Shown here piece by piece: positions 43,885 through 52,950 of a stretch of 64,000 nucleotides of DNA. The notes under the pieces were generated by a model that saw nothing but the letters and a program-made list of their open reading frames with translations, was not told the origin of the DNA and searched no databases. Both the position numbers and the translations under genes were made by a program. The DNA is from Acidimicrobiia bacterium (GTDB lineage: Bacteria > Actinomycetota > Acidimicrobiia > Spongiisociales > Spongiisociaceae). Positions within the stretch are counted from its first letter, which is position 1, and each line of letters starts with the position of its first letter. The stretch covers positions 1-64,000 of the forward strand of contig WTGI01000059.1 of assembly GCA_011523635.1 (NCBI GenBank), written 5' to 3'.

Positions 43885-45058
43885 CCATTGCTATCGCACC
43901 GTGCAGGGCCGTGCCGATGATCATCGCCTCCTCGTCGAAGACGGCCCGGTCGGAGTGCAACCCTGGTGCCCGGCCCGGTTCCAGCTCGGGAGGGCAGGCC
44001 CCGAGGAACGACATGGTTCCCGGGACTTCCCGGAGCACGTAACCCCAGTCCTCGGCGGCCATGATCGGCGAGTTCATCCACACAACGCGATCGTTGCCCA
44101 GGGTGTCGCGGGCCACCGTGTCCACCCACGCCGTGTGATCGGGGTCGTTGACGGTCACCGGATATCCCAGGTTGAGTTCCACCTCGGCCTCCATGCCGTG
44201 GGCAGCGGCGATGCTCGGGACCACCCGGGTGATCAGGGCGTGTAGCTGCTCGCGGCTGTCTTCGGAGACGGCTCGGATCGTTGCGACCATTGAGGCGGTC
44301 TCCGGGATCACGTTGTGGGTGGTCCCGGCGACGACGTGGGCAAACGTGATCACGCCCGGATCGAAGACGTTGATCCGCCGGGTGATTGCGGTCTGCGTGG
44401 CCAGGACGATCTCCGCAGCCACCGGAATCGGGTCGTAGGCGAGGTAGGGGGCCGAGGCATGGCCTCCCTTGCCCCGTATCGTGACCCGCGCCTCGTCGGC
44501 GGAAGCGAGTTGCGGGCCCCCGCGGTGGAGCACCATTCCGGTGGGCGTCCAGGTGTTCACATGAATGGCGAAGGCGCTGGAGGGCCGGTCCGTGACCGTG
44601 GACAGCAGGCCCTCTTCGAGCATGAAACGCGCCCCGGCGAAGCCCTCCTCGCCGGGCTGGAACATGAACAGCACCGTACCCGCCAGGTCGGACCTCATCG
44701 AGGACAGCAACCGGGCTGCCCCCACCAGCATGGCGGTGTGCAGGTCATGCCCGCAGGCGTGCATGAAGCCGTCATGGCGACTGGCGAACCCGAGGCCGGT
44801 CGCTTCCGTGACCGGCAAGGCGTCCATGTCGGCCCGCAGCAGGGTCACCGGGCCGGGATGATCACCCTCCAGCACCGCCACGATCCCGCTGGTGGTCTCG
44901 TGTGCCACGATGTCGAGAGGCAGGCCTTCCAGTGCCTCGAGCACGATCCGGCGGGTCTCCGGGAGGTGGTTGCCCTGCTCGGGGAATCGATGGAGTAGCC
45001 GCCGCAGGTCGACCAGATCCGGGAAGAGGCGCTCGGCGGATGCTCGGAGGTCGGGCAC
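43862..45058 (-). CDS. M20 family amidohydrolase (hippurate/IAA-amino-acid hydrolase-like)
   Basis: LRRLLHRFPEQGNHLPETRRIV; LLRADMDALPVTE; HDGFMHACGHDLHTAMLVGAARLL; GKGGHASAPYLAYDPI. Confidence 0.94.
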   Translation of the reverse strand: MPDLRASAERLFPDLVDLRRLLHRFPEQGNHLPETRRIVLEALEGLPLDIVAHETTSGIVAVLEGDHPGPVTLLRADMDALPVTEATGLGFASRHDGFMHACGHDLHTAMLVGAARLLSSMRSDLAGTVLFMFQPGEEGFAGARFMLEEGLLSTVTDRPSSAFAIHVNTWTPTGMVLHRGGPQLASADEARVTIRGKGGHASAPYLAYDPIPVAAEIVLATQTAITRRINVFDPGVITFAHVVAGTTHNVIPETASMVATIRAVSEDSREQLHALITRVVPSIAAAHGMEAEVELNLGYPVTVNDPDHTAWVDTVARDTLGNDRVVWMNSPIMAAEDWGYVLREVPGTMSFLGACPPELEPGRAPGLHSDRAVFDEEAMIIGTALHGAIAMASGKRRA

Positions 45059-45126
45059 GGTGCCGCATGCTACCCGCTCTGCGACCTGTGGGATCGGCGC
45101 CGTAACATGGCGCGGGACGTTGATGG

Positions 45127-45735
45127 TTGATCGTAGACGGGCATGTCCATATCAGTGACGATCCAGATCGCACCCGAGGATGGCATTCGTTCACAGCCGA
45201 CGACCTGATCGCCATCATGGACGAGGAGCTCCCGATCCCCGGCGACCCCCGGGTGATCGACCGGGCGGCGGTCATGCCGATGTTGGGTCCTACCGAGCGA
45301 GCCGGTCTCAGCTTCCGTGAGCAGTACCGGCCGGCGATCGAAGCGGTACGCAAGTACCCCGACCGGCTCGTAGGAACGTTCATGCTCAATCCGCATCAGG
45401 GCGTGGACTCCGACCATCCGAGCACGATGGTGATCCTGGCTCATCTCGGGACCCAGAAGATCGGGTATGCGGACGACGCCATCAACGTGGCTCGCCACTG
45501 TGACAACGTGTACCCGGAGACCGGATAGGGCGATCAGCCGAGGGTTGCCGAGGCGGCCCTGGCGATCGGCGCCGACCGCATGGTGTTCGGCAGCGACTGC
45601 CCGGTGCAGGATCCATACAGCCAGCCACGCATCATCGAGACCCTCACCAGCGACGGTCCGCTCGGGATCAACCTGAGCGAATCGGGACATGGAAGACATC
45701 ATGGGGAACAACCTGGCCCGCCTCCTGCGCCTCTG
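45127..45735 (+). pseudogene. Amidohydrolase family 2 pseudogene (in-frame stop, internal loss, terminal frameshift)
   Basis: MIVDGHVHISDDPD...GTFMLNPHQ | HPSTMVILAHLGT...DNVYPETG*GDQPRVAEAALAIGADRMVFGSDCPVQDPYSQPRIIETL. Ancestral end LSESDMEDIMGNNLARLLRL* lies in another frame. Confidence 0.7.
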
Positions 45736-45782
45736 AACATTCGTACGGATGATTCCTTCGGCCCGGACGACCGGAGGCGCCG

Positions 45783-46550
45783 TCAATGCAGCACGGATCC
45801 TCCGTTCACGGCGATCAACTGGCCGGTCACGAAATCCGAGGCCGCAGACGCCAGGTAGAGCATCGTGCCGGTGAGGTCGTCCGGCGTCTCGGCCCTGCGT
45901 AGCGCCCGCCGGGCGATGCTCCGCACGGGCGCATCGCCACCGAGGCGGAGGGCTGACTCGGTCTCGGTAAAGCCGGGCGCCACCGCGTTCACCCGGATCC
46001 CGTCGGGCCCGAGTTCGTGGGCAAGCGTTCTGGTCAGCGCCCAGATCGCTCCCTTCGAGCTCACGTAGTGCGCCATTCCGGGCACTCCCGACAGCACCAG
46101 ATCGGAGGACATGTTGATGATCTTCCCGTATCCGGCCTCCCGCATACCGCCGGCCACGGCTCTGACCATCAGCCACAGGCCCTTCACGTTGACGGCCATC
46201 GTCCGATCCCACTCCTCCTCGGTGATCCTGTCGAATGGCTGCCGGCGGAGACCTGCCATATCGGCGGCGTTGTTCACCAGGATGTCGACCGTCCCGACGG
46301 TCCTCCTGGCGCGTTCGGCCATGCGGGCGACGCTCTCCGCATCCGCCACGTCGGTCCGGATGGCCAATGCTCTGCCTCCGTTCCGGAGGATGGAATCGGC
46401 AACATCATGGGCTAGGTCACCCTGGATGTCGGCGAGGACCACCCAGGCCCCTTCGTCGGCGAAACGCTCGGCGACCCTCCTACCGATTCCCTGGGCGGCT
46501 CCGGTCACGATGGCCGCCCGGCCCTCCAGGGCACCTCCTGGCGTCGTCAT
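45783..46550 (-). CDS. SDR family oxidoreductase
   Basis: RAAIVTGAAQGIGRRVAERFADEGA; NAADMAG; YVSSKGAIWALTRTLAHELGPDGIRVNAVAPGFTETE. Confidence 0.94.
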   Translation of the reverse strand: MTTPGGALEGRAAIVTGAAQGIGRRVAERFADEGAWVVLADIQGDLAHDVADSILRNGGRALAIRTDVADAESVARMAERARRTVGTVDILVNNAADMAGLRRQPFDRITEEEWDRTMAVNVKGLWLMVRAVAGGMREAGYGKIINMSSDLVLSGVPGMAHYVSSKGAIWALTRTLAHELGPDGIRVNAVAPGFTETESALRLGGDAPVRSIARRALRRAETPDDLTGTMLYLASAASDFVTGQLIAVNGGSVLH

Positions 46551-47347
46551 ATCGCTGTCCAGCCGCCGTCGTGAGTCATGACCGCCCCGCTCACGAACCG
46601 GGAGGCGTCGCCGGCTAGGTAGAGGACCAGAGGAGCGAGCTCCTCGGCGGTCGAGGCTCGCTGGAGCGGTATCCGCTCGTGGATGGTGCGCTGCAGGCTC
46701 GCCTCCTGCTCGGGGGTGGCGAAGTTACCGGCCCGCTTGCTCAGGTTGGTGCCGAGGTGCCAGCCGGGGGCTACCGCGTTGGCGCGCAACCCGAACTCCC
46801 CGTAGTCGGCGGCGGTCTGGAGGGTGAGTCCGATCATGCCGGCCTTGGACGCGGCGTATCCGGCCTGGGAGATGACGTCCGGATGGAAGCCGCGCATCCC
46901 GAGTACCGAGGCGATGTTCACGATGGACGGGCTCTCCGTCGTCAGCATCATCGGCATCAGGGCTCGGGTGCAGAGGAAGGCGCTCCTCAGGTTGACGGCG
47001 ATCACGTCGTCCCATTCCTGGACCGGGATGTCGGCCACCCGCCTGGACGGCGGGGAGTTGCCGGCGTTGTTGATCAGCACATCCAGGCCCGGGCCGGTCT
47101 CCTCCAGCCGTTCGGCCATCGCATCGACATCGGTCGCATCCGCCACGTCGCACTCGATCGCCCAGGCCCGGCCGCCGGCCCCGGTCACCAACGAGGCGGT
47201 CTCCTCGGCGGCGGGCCGGTCTATATCCACCGGAATGACCTCGGCGCCCGCTTCGGCCAGGATCCGGCAGAAGGCTCTACCGAATCCCCCACCACCACCG
47301 GTCACCACGGCCCGCCTCCCGGCCATCGAGAACCGCTCTTCGATCAT
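46547..47347 (-). CDS. SDR family oxidoreductase
   Basis: RAVVTGGGGGFGRAFCRILAEAGAEV; INNAGNSPP; YAASKAGMIGLTLQTAADYGEFGLRANAVAPG. Confidence 0.94.
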   Translation of the reverse strand: MIEERFSMAGRRAVVTGGGGGFGRAFCRILAEAGAEVIPVDIDRPAAEETASLVTGAGGRAWAIECDVADATDVDAMAERLEETGPGLDVLINNAGNSPPSRRVADIPVQEWDDVIAVNLRSAFLCTRALMPMMLTTESPSIVNIASVLGMRGFHPDVISQAGYAASKAGMIGLTLQTAADYGEFGLRANAVAPGWHLGTNLSKRAGNFATPEQEASLQRTIHERIPLQRASTAEELAPLVLYLAGDASRFVSGAVMTHDGGWTAI

Positions 47348-47470
47348 GCCGGACGCCCTCCTGCCGCAGCCGACCCGACGATCCTAGGGGAAAAGCTGGT
47401 ACGGGTTGGTTCTGCCGAGTTCGAGCGTGACGGGCTAGTTCAGCGACCGGTTGGAACGCCGTTTCGATCC

Positions 47471-48475
47471 TCAGGCCAGGTCGAAGAGAGCCGACGCGTT
47501 GCCGGCGAAGATCGAGTTGCGGGTCGTGTCGTCGACAGTTTCCATGGCGTCCATCGTGGCGCCGGCATCCTCGATCGAGAAGGGGTGGTCGGTGCCGAAC
47601 ATGACCCGGTCGCTCCCGACCATGGCAATCGAGGCCTGGAACGGGCCGGCGGCGTACGTGATGGCGTCGATGTACAGCCGCGCTATCGACCTGGACGGGA
47701 GCTCCGGAAGTCTGGTCCGGCCGATCTCGTCCGATCGCCACGCAGCGTCGAGGCGTCCCACCAGGGCCGACAGCGTTCCACCACCATGGGAGACGATGAT
47801 CTTGAGACCGGGGTGGTTGTGGAGCACGCCGCCGAACACGAGCCGGCTCACCACGGCGGTCGTTTCCATCGGGAAGCCCACTCCCACGGGTAGCACGTGT
47901 CCGTACCCCTCCAGGAGGTCGAGGGCGATGCCGTCCTGGGGGTGCAGCAGCAAGGGGAGCTGCCGGGACTCCAGTTCCGTCCACACCGGTTCCAGTTCCG
48001 GATCGTCAAGCCGGAAGTGGGCGATCCTGGGGCCCGTCACGATCCCGCGCAGGCTGGGGTGGGCGTCTATGGCCTCGATCTCGTCCACCACGTCAGCTAC
48101 ACCCGTGGCGGGGAGGGCGCCCAGCCCGACCAGCCGGCCTTCGGTCCTCTCCTCCAGCGTGCCCAGCTCGTCGTTGACCACCCTTGTGAGCTCGACTCCG
48201 TGCTGTCCTTCGAAGGGCTCCATCCAGGGATTGCCGAGCGAGATGACCGATCGTGAGATGGCGTTCTCGTCCATGAAGCCGAGTTTGCCGGCGATGGTCC
48301 ACCAGCCGTCCTCGATGGGGCGACCGATGCGCGGGTCGGCTTCCTCCTCCGGGAAGATCACGAACCGCCGGACGTCGCCGTCCCGGTAGACGCGCGGCAT
48401 TTCACGTCGCTTCTCGAGGCCGGCCAGGTAGGACGTGGGGTAGAAGTGGGTGTGGACGTCGATTCGTGTGCTCAT
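47471..48475 (-). CDS. Amidohydrolase family 2 protein (ACMSD/decarboxylase-like)
   Basis: RIDVHTHFYPTSYLAGLEKR; KIIVSHGGGTLSALVGRLDAAW; SDRVMFGTDHPFSIEDAGATMDAME. Confidence 0.92.
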   Translation of the reverse strand: MSTRIDVHTHFYPTSYLAGLEKRREMPRVYRDGDVRRFVIFPEEEADPRIGRPIEDGWWTIAGKLGFMDENAISRSVISLGNPWMEPFEGQHGVELTRVVNDELGTLEERTEGRLVGLGALPATGVADVVDEIEAIDAHPSLRGIVTGPRIAHFRLDDPELEPVWTELESRQLPLLLHPQDGIALDLLEGYGHVLPVGVGFPMETTAVVSRLVFGGVLHNHPGLKIIVSHGGGTLSALVGRLDAAWRSDEIGRTRLPELPSRSIARLYIDAITYAAGPFQASIAMVGSDRVMFGTDHPFSIEDAGATMDAMETVDDTTRNSIFAGNASALFDLA

Positions 48476-49263
48476 CGAGTGCTGCCTCCCATGGCGTTCG
48501 ATTCGTCCAGTACGAGAGCGTCGAGCGCGGCCGTCACCACCTTCTCGACCAGGCGCTCCGACTCTTCGGGCGTCAGCCGGGTGGACGCGTCCTGCGAGCT
48601 GGCCACCAGGCAGATGGATCCCGTCCTGACCTGGAGCATGGATCCGAGAACGAAGAGCGTGGAGGTCTCCATCTCCGACGCCAGGGCGCCTCCCGCCATC
48701 CAGGCGGCCCGCTTGCCTCTCATCTCCTGGGCCACCGGGAGTCGGTCCGGGTCACGGTGGGAGTAGAAGGAGTCCTTCGAGTGGAGCACCCCCACCCGAA
48801 CCGGCAGGCCCAGCGTCTCGGCCGCCGCCCGCAGGCAGTAGGTCAGGTCTAGGTCGGCCACAGCCGGGAACTCGATGGGGAGGTAGGACGTTCCGGTTCC
48901 TTCTTCCCGGATCGCGGCCGAACCGACGATCACCTCACCCGGCCCCACGTCGGGACTCATCGACCCGCTGGTGCCGGTTCGTATGAGGGTCTTGGCGCCC
49001 ACGCTGGTGAGTTCTTCGATCGCGATGGCCGCAGACGGGCAGCCGATACCGGTCGACGTGACGGAAACCGGCATGCCCCGGTAGGTCCCGGTGTAGGTGG
49101 TGTACTCCCGATTGGTGGCGACGTGGCGGGCATCGTCGAGGAGGCCCGCGATCAACTCTGCTCGCTTGGGATCGCCCGGCAGGAGCACTTTGTCGGCGAC
49201 GTCGCCCGGCAGGCAACGGATATGGTGCTGGGGCCTGTCGGTGCTCAGCGGATCATGCTTCAT
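48472..49263 (-). CDS. udp: Uridine phosphorylase-like nucleoside phosphorylase
   Basis: HHIRCLPGDVADKVLLPGDPKRAELIAGLLDDA; GTGIGCPSAAIAIEELTSVGAKTLIRTGTSGSM; SEMETSTLFVL. Confidence 0.92.
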   Translation of the reverse strand: MKHDPLSTDRPQHHIRCLPGDVADKVLLPGDPKRAELIAGLLDDARHVATNREYTTYTGTYRGMPVSVTSTGIGCPSAAIAIEELTSVGAKTLIRTGTSGSMSPDVGPGEVIVGSAAIREEGTGTSYLPIEFPAVADLDLTYCLRAAAETLGLPVRVGVLHSKDSFYSHRDPDRLPVAQEMRGKRAAWMAGGALASEMETSTLFVLGSMLQVRTGSICLVASSQDASTRLTPEESERLVEKVVTAALDALVLDESNAMGGSTR

Positions 49264-50069
49264 GGCGTCCGACCTCCGGCGGCTTCGAGATATTCTTCCA
49301 GCTCGTCCACCCCTCGCGCCGGCGGGTCCAATCCGATGCCGACGGAGATCTGATGCATGGTGGAAGGCTCCACCCCGGCCAGATGGAGGAGCGGATCCCC
49401 GAGCACCGACATCGGAGCGCCTTCGAGGTGGATGACCCCTTCCCGAAGCACCACGATCCGGTCGGCGCAGTCGAAGGCCAGTTCCACGTCATGGGTGACC
49501 ACGACGCAGCCGTGGCCGCGGCGGCGCGTGTCGGTGATGAGGTCGGTGAGGACCCGCGTCCCGTCTGCGTCCTGGCCGCCGGTGGGTTCGTCGAGCACCA
49601 GGATGGGAGTCCCCATGGCCACTACGGACGCGATGGCGACCCGCTTTCGCCACGAGAGGGTCAGGTCGTAGGGATTGCTGTCCGCGACCGACTCGAGGTC
49701 AAGCAGGGCCATCGCCCGCTCGTGGCGCTCGGTCGCGTCGTCATCTCCCGAGCCGTTCTCGGCGCCGAAGGACACCTCTTCGGAGACCCGGTCCCGGAAC
49801 AGCTGCGCGTCAGGATTCTGGAACACCAGGCCCACGGTGCGGGAGAGTTGGGCGGGCCTCGCATCTCTCGTGTCGGTGCCGTCGACGGTGACCGTCCCCG
49901 AACCGGGCTTGAGCAGCCCGTTGAACAAGCGGAGCATCGTCGACTTGCCGGCCCCGTTATGGCCCAGGACGAACAGGGTCTCGCCCAAGGACACGTCCAG
50001 GCTGATTCCCCGGATCGCCTCTGCTCCACCTTTCGGGTACGTGTAGCGGACGTCGTTCAGGTGGATCAC
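49260..50069 (-). CDS. ECF transporter ATP-binding protein
   Basis: FVLGHNGAGKSTMLRLFNGLLKPGSG; VGLVFQNPDAQLF; LDEPTGGQDADG. Confidence 0.92.
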   Translation of the reverse strand: MIHLNDVRYTYPKGGAEAIRGISLDVSLGETLFVLGHNGAGKSTMLRLFNGLLKPGSGTVTVDGTDTRDARPAQLSRTVGLVFQNPDAQLFRDRVSEEVSFGAENGSGDDDATERHERAMALLDLESVADSNPYDLTLSWRKRVAIASVVAMGTPILVLDEPTGGQDADGTRVLTDLITDTRRRGHGCVVVTHDVELAFDCADRIVVLREGVIHLEGAPMSVLGDPLLHLAGVEPSTMHQISVGIGLDPPARGVDELEEYLEAAGGRTP

Positions 50070-50974
50070 GGAGTCGGCTCCCGCTCCCTACCGAGGTTCT
50101 GGATGGAGCCGACCAGCCGGTCGGTGGTCAGCGGGGGAGTGTCGTTCAGGGCGACCCCGCGCCGGCGCAGGTCGGCCCAGACGGTGACGCAGCGGGGAAC
50201 CAGGATCTTTCCGTCGAGGAGGCGAGGGTCGGCCAGCAGCGTTGCCGGATGGCCGTCGGCGGTCACTCGGCCACCATCCAGGATGACCAGCCGATCCGCC
50301 ATCTCGAGCCAGTGGCCCAGGTCCTGCGCCACCAGGACGACTGTGGTGTTCGCGTCCCGCAGCGTCCTGACCAACGAGACGACTTCCTCCCGACCGGTGG
50401 GATCGAGCTGGGAAGTCGGGTCGTCGAGGACCAGGATCGGCTTTCTCTGGGCCAGAGCGCAGGCAATGGCAAGCCGCTGTGATTGGCCACCAGACAGGCG
50501 GCGGGGGTGCCGGCCCGTCATCTCGGCCAGCCCCACGCTCTCCAGCGCCTCCAGTGCTCTAGCCACGATCTCGGCCGGCGGGAGGCCCTCGTTCTCCAGG
50601 GCGTAGGCGACCTCGTCGAACGCCGTGCTCGTGGCGGCGGTCAGCTGATCGAACGGGTTGTCGAACACGACGCCGACCGCCTCGGTGAGCGCGTGTGGTG
50701 GAGCGGTGTCCACGTCATGCCCCAGCACCCTCGCCGTACCCTCGAAACTCCCCCCGAGCGGTCGCGGGATGAACCCGGCCACAACCCGGGCCAGCGTCGA
50801 CTTGCCACCTCCGGACGGCCCGGAGATCAGCGTGAGTTGGTCGGCACGCAAGCCGAGATTCAAATCGGTCAGTGATGGCTCGGAGGCCGTGTCGTATTGG
50901 AACGTGAAGTCCTCGAAGGTGGCGAAGGTGGAGGTGGCCAGGCTCTCAGTCTCCGGCAGGCCGGCGCCACTCAC
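50066..50974 (-). CDS. ECF transporter ATP-binding protein
   Basis: LISGPSGGGKSTLARVVAGFIPRPLGGSFEG; VGVVFDNPFDQLTAATSTAFDEVAYALEN; LSGGQSQRLAIACALAQRKPILVLDDPTSQLD. Confidence 0.92.
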   Translation of the reverse strand: MSGAGLPETESLATSTFATFEDFTFQYDTASEPSLTDLNLGLRADQLTLISGPSGGGKSTLARVVAGFIPRPLGGSFEGTARVLGHDVDTAPPHALTEAVGVVFDNPFDQLTAATSTAFDEVAYALENEGLPPAEIVARALEALESVGLAEMTGRHPRRLSGGQSQRLAIACALAQRKPILVLDDPTSQLDPTGREEVVSLVRTLRDANTTVVLVAQDLGHWLEMADRLVILDGGRVTADGHPATLLADPRLLDGKILVPRCVTVWADLRRRGVALNDTPPLTTDRLVGSIQNLGREREPTP

Positions 50975-51807
50975 CAGATGATCGCCAGGACGAGCAGCGG
51001 GATCGAGGCCAGGAGCAGGCTCCTCTGGAGCAGCCTTCCCCTCTCCCGGACCGCGACCGCGGCTGTCCGCCGGCCTGGCAGGGAGAACCCGCGGGACTCC
51101 AGGGCGAGCGTCCTCATCTCTACCCCGATCAGGGAACTCACCAGCAGCGGTTTGAGCAGTGCGAAGAGAGTCCGCAAGCGCCGTGGCAGGCTCCCTTTGG
51201 TGTCGAAGCCGCGGGACTGCTGGGCCTCGAGAATCTGGGTGGCCCGGAGCCTCATCTCCGGGATCAACTCAGCCCCCGCCAGGTAGGCGTAGGCCAGCTT
51301 GTGCGACACCCCCCGCTGGATGAGAGCGGTGGCGAAGATCTTGGGGTGGACGGTCGCCATCGCGGCGGTCACCGCGATGACGAACACCGCTATCCGCGCC
51401 GCGGTCGTCCCGGCAAGGGCTAGGCCGCCGGCGTTGACCGAGATGGGCCCCCAAGCCACCAGGGGCTCCGTGTCGTACGGGCGGACTATTCCATGGATCA
51501 CGACCAGGGCGAAGGTCATCGGGGCCATGAGCCGGAGGGACTTGAGCGCGATGATGCCGAGGCGGGACACGACCAGGGTCAGCACCGCCGCTGCCAGGAG
51601 GATGGCCGGTACCAGTACGGTGTCCCCGGCGAATCCTGCCACCGATAGTGGAAGCACCGCGGCCAGTTTGGTCAATGGATGGGCCCGGTGGAGCCAGGTG
51701 TTCCCAGTGTTGTATAACTCGGCGACCCGAGCCGGGGACCAGGTGGCCGTGTCAGCTTCCACTACATCCACGTCAGTGTCGTCGTAGCGGTCTGTCTGCA
51801 GGGACAA
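50971..51807 (-). CDS. ecfT: ECF transporter transmembrane (T) component
   Basis: WLHRAHPLTKLAAVLPLSVAGF; KLAYAYLAGAELIPEMRLRATQILEAQQSRGFDTKG...LVSSLIGVEMRTLALESRGF. Confidence 0.93.
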   Translation of the reverse strand: MSLQTDRYDDTDVDVVEADTATWSPARVAELYNTGNTWLHRAHPLTKLAAVLPLSVAGFAGDTVLVPAILLAAAVLTLVVSRLGIIALKSLRLMAPMTFALVVIHGIVRPYDTEPLVAWGPISVNAGGLALAGTTAARIAVFVIAVTAAMATVHPKIFATALIQRGVSHKLAYAYLAGAELIPEMRLRATQILEAQQSRGFDTKGSLPRRLRTLFALLKPLLVSSLIGVEMRTLALESRGFSLPGRRTAAVAVRERGRLLQRSLLLASIPLLVLAIIW

Positions 51808-51893
51808 CTCGGCGTGCTCAACTGGCCATCGACGTCACCCGCGGCCTTCCGCCCCGAGTGACGCCGATGGTTCAAAGACAGACCACTAGCGGG

Positions 51894-52496
51894 TCAGAAC
51901 GGAATGACCTCTCGGCCGAACGGCGGCCGGTAGCGCTGCGGTACGCCCTTGATCAGGGCGAATGCCAGCAGCACCGTCAGTACCTTGTCGCCCGGTGTCG
52001 TGAGCAACTGCTGACCGAGCACCGACTCGACCATGTTCCTCCCGGAAGCCGCGAAGAAGCCGGTGACCGCGTCGACGCCGGACCCGGAAACGCCTTCGAA
52101 CACGAGAACCACGAGGGGCATGGCGGTGATGATGGTGATCGCGGTCAGGCAGAGCATCATCAGGATGATCTTGCCCGTCGAGCGAAGGAACCCGTGCGCC
52201 GCCATGACACCGGCCACGATTCCGATGGCGGCGTTCACGATCCCGAAGGGAATCGACGTCGCCTCGAGCGTGAGCCCGATCACCAGGTTGGTGAGCACCC
52301 CGGCAACTGCGGCTACCCACGGCCCTGCCAGGAAGGCCGCCATGGTGGTGCCGATGGTGTCGAGGAACAGTGGCAGGTTCAGGGTCTGGGTGAAGAACCT
52401 CCCGATCAGGTTGATCCCGATAGCCACGGGGATGAGTACCCATGCCGTCGTTGTGAATGCTGTCTTGAACCGGAGACCGTCCTTGATGGCGCTCAT
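51894..52496 (-). CDS. ECF transporter substrate-specific (S) component
   Basis: MSAIKDGLRFKTAFTTTAWVLIPVAIGINLIGRFFTQTLNLPLFLDTIGTTMAAFLAGPWVAAVAGVLTNLVIGLT; upstream of EcfT/A/A. Confidence 0.85.
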   Translation of the reverse strand: MSAIKDGLRFKTAFTTTAWVLIPVAIGINLIGRFFTQTLNLPLFLDTIGTTMAAFLAGPWVAAVAGVLTNLVIGLTLEATSIPFGIVNAAIGIVAGVMAAHGFLRSTGKIILMMLCLTAITIITAMPLVVLVFEGVSGSGVDAVTGFFAASGRNMVESVLGQQLLTTPGDKVLTVLLAFALIKGVPQRYRPPFGREVIPF

Positions 52497-52595
52497 TGTC
52501 CATCCCCTCCCATGTAGCGATCCCATGGAAGCCTATTTGACGTGGGCCCCTGCCGTCGGAGAAACCGGGTATTTTGTCCACTCTTCACCATCCAT

Positions 52596-52613
52596 TCACT
52601 CAGTCCTGAGTGA
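52596..52613. promoter_or_regulatory. Putative operator palindrome TCACTCAG-tc-CTGAGTGA upstream of the ECF/udp operon
   Basis: Perfect 8-bp inverted repeat with 2-nt spacer, ~100 bp upstream of the EcfS start. Confidence 0.6.
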
Positions 52614-52816
52614 CCACGACCTCTGAGGAGGGGACAATACGTGGAAGTCGACCCGGACCGGCCAGGACGCTGGCGGATAGCGCGGCGGGCAGCAGGGACT
52701 GCACCACATCAACAGTAGGGCTACAACGCAACCGGCAACGGCTCACCAGACGCGCCGCCGGCATCAACCTCCAACGGCTCATCAACCCGGGACTTGCCCG
52801 CACCGGCCGAGGCTAG
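52610..52816 (+). mobile_element. Possible degraded transposase C-terminus remnant
   Basis: QRNRQRLTRRAAGINLQRLINPGLARTGRG resembles DDE-transposase tails that end in a 'NLxRLxxLGL' motif; no intact ORF or ends seen. Confidence 0.35.
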
Positions 52817-52911
52817 ACGTTCAACCCGTCCTAAACCCACCCCATCCATCAACCCGCCAACCCCCGCATGACTCAGCACCCTCCTAGGCGCCGTGGGAAT
52901 GCCCGTGATAC

Positions 52912-52946
52912 CCTACCCCCTTAGCCGACATCAACAAGGGGGAGGG
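52912..52946 (+). promoter_or_regulatory. Hairpin overlapping the probable RBS of the 52951 gene
   Basis: ccctaCCCCCTT-agccgacatcaac-AAGGGGGaggg. The 3' arm is the purine-rich SD-like sequence directly before TTG 52951. Confidence 0.45.
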
Positions 52947-52950
52947 CGAA

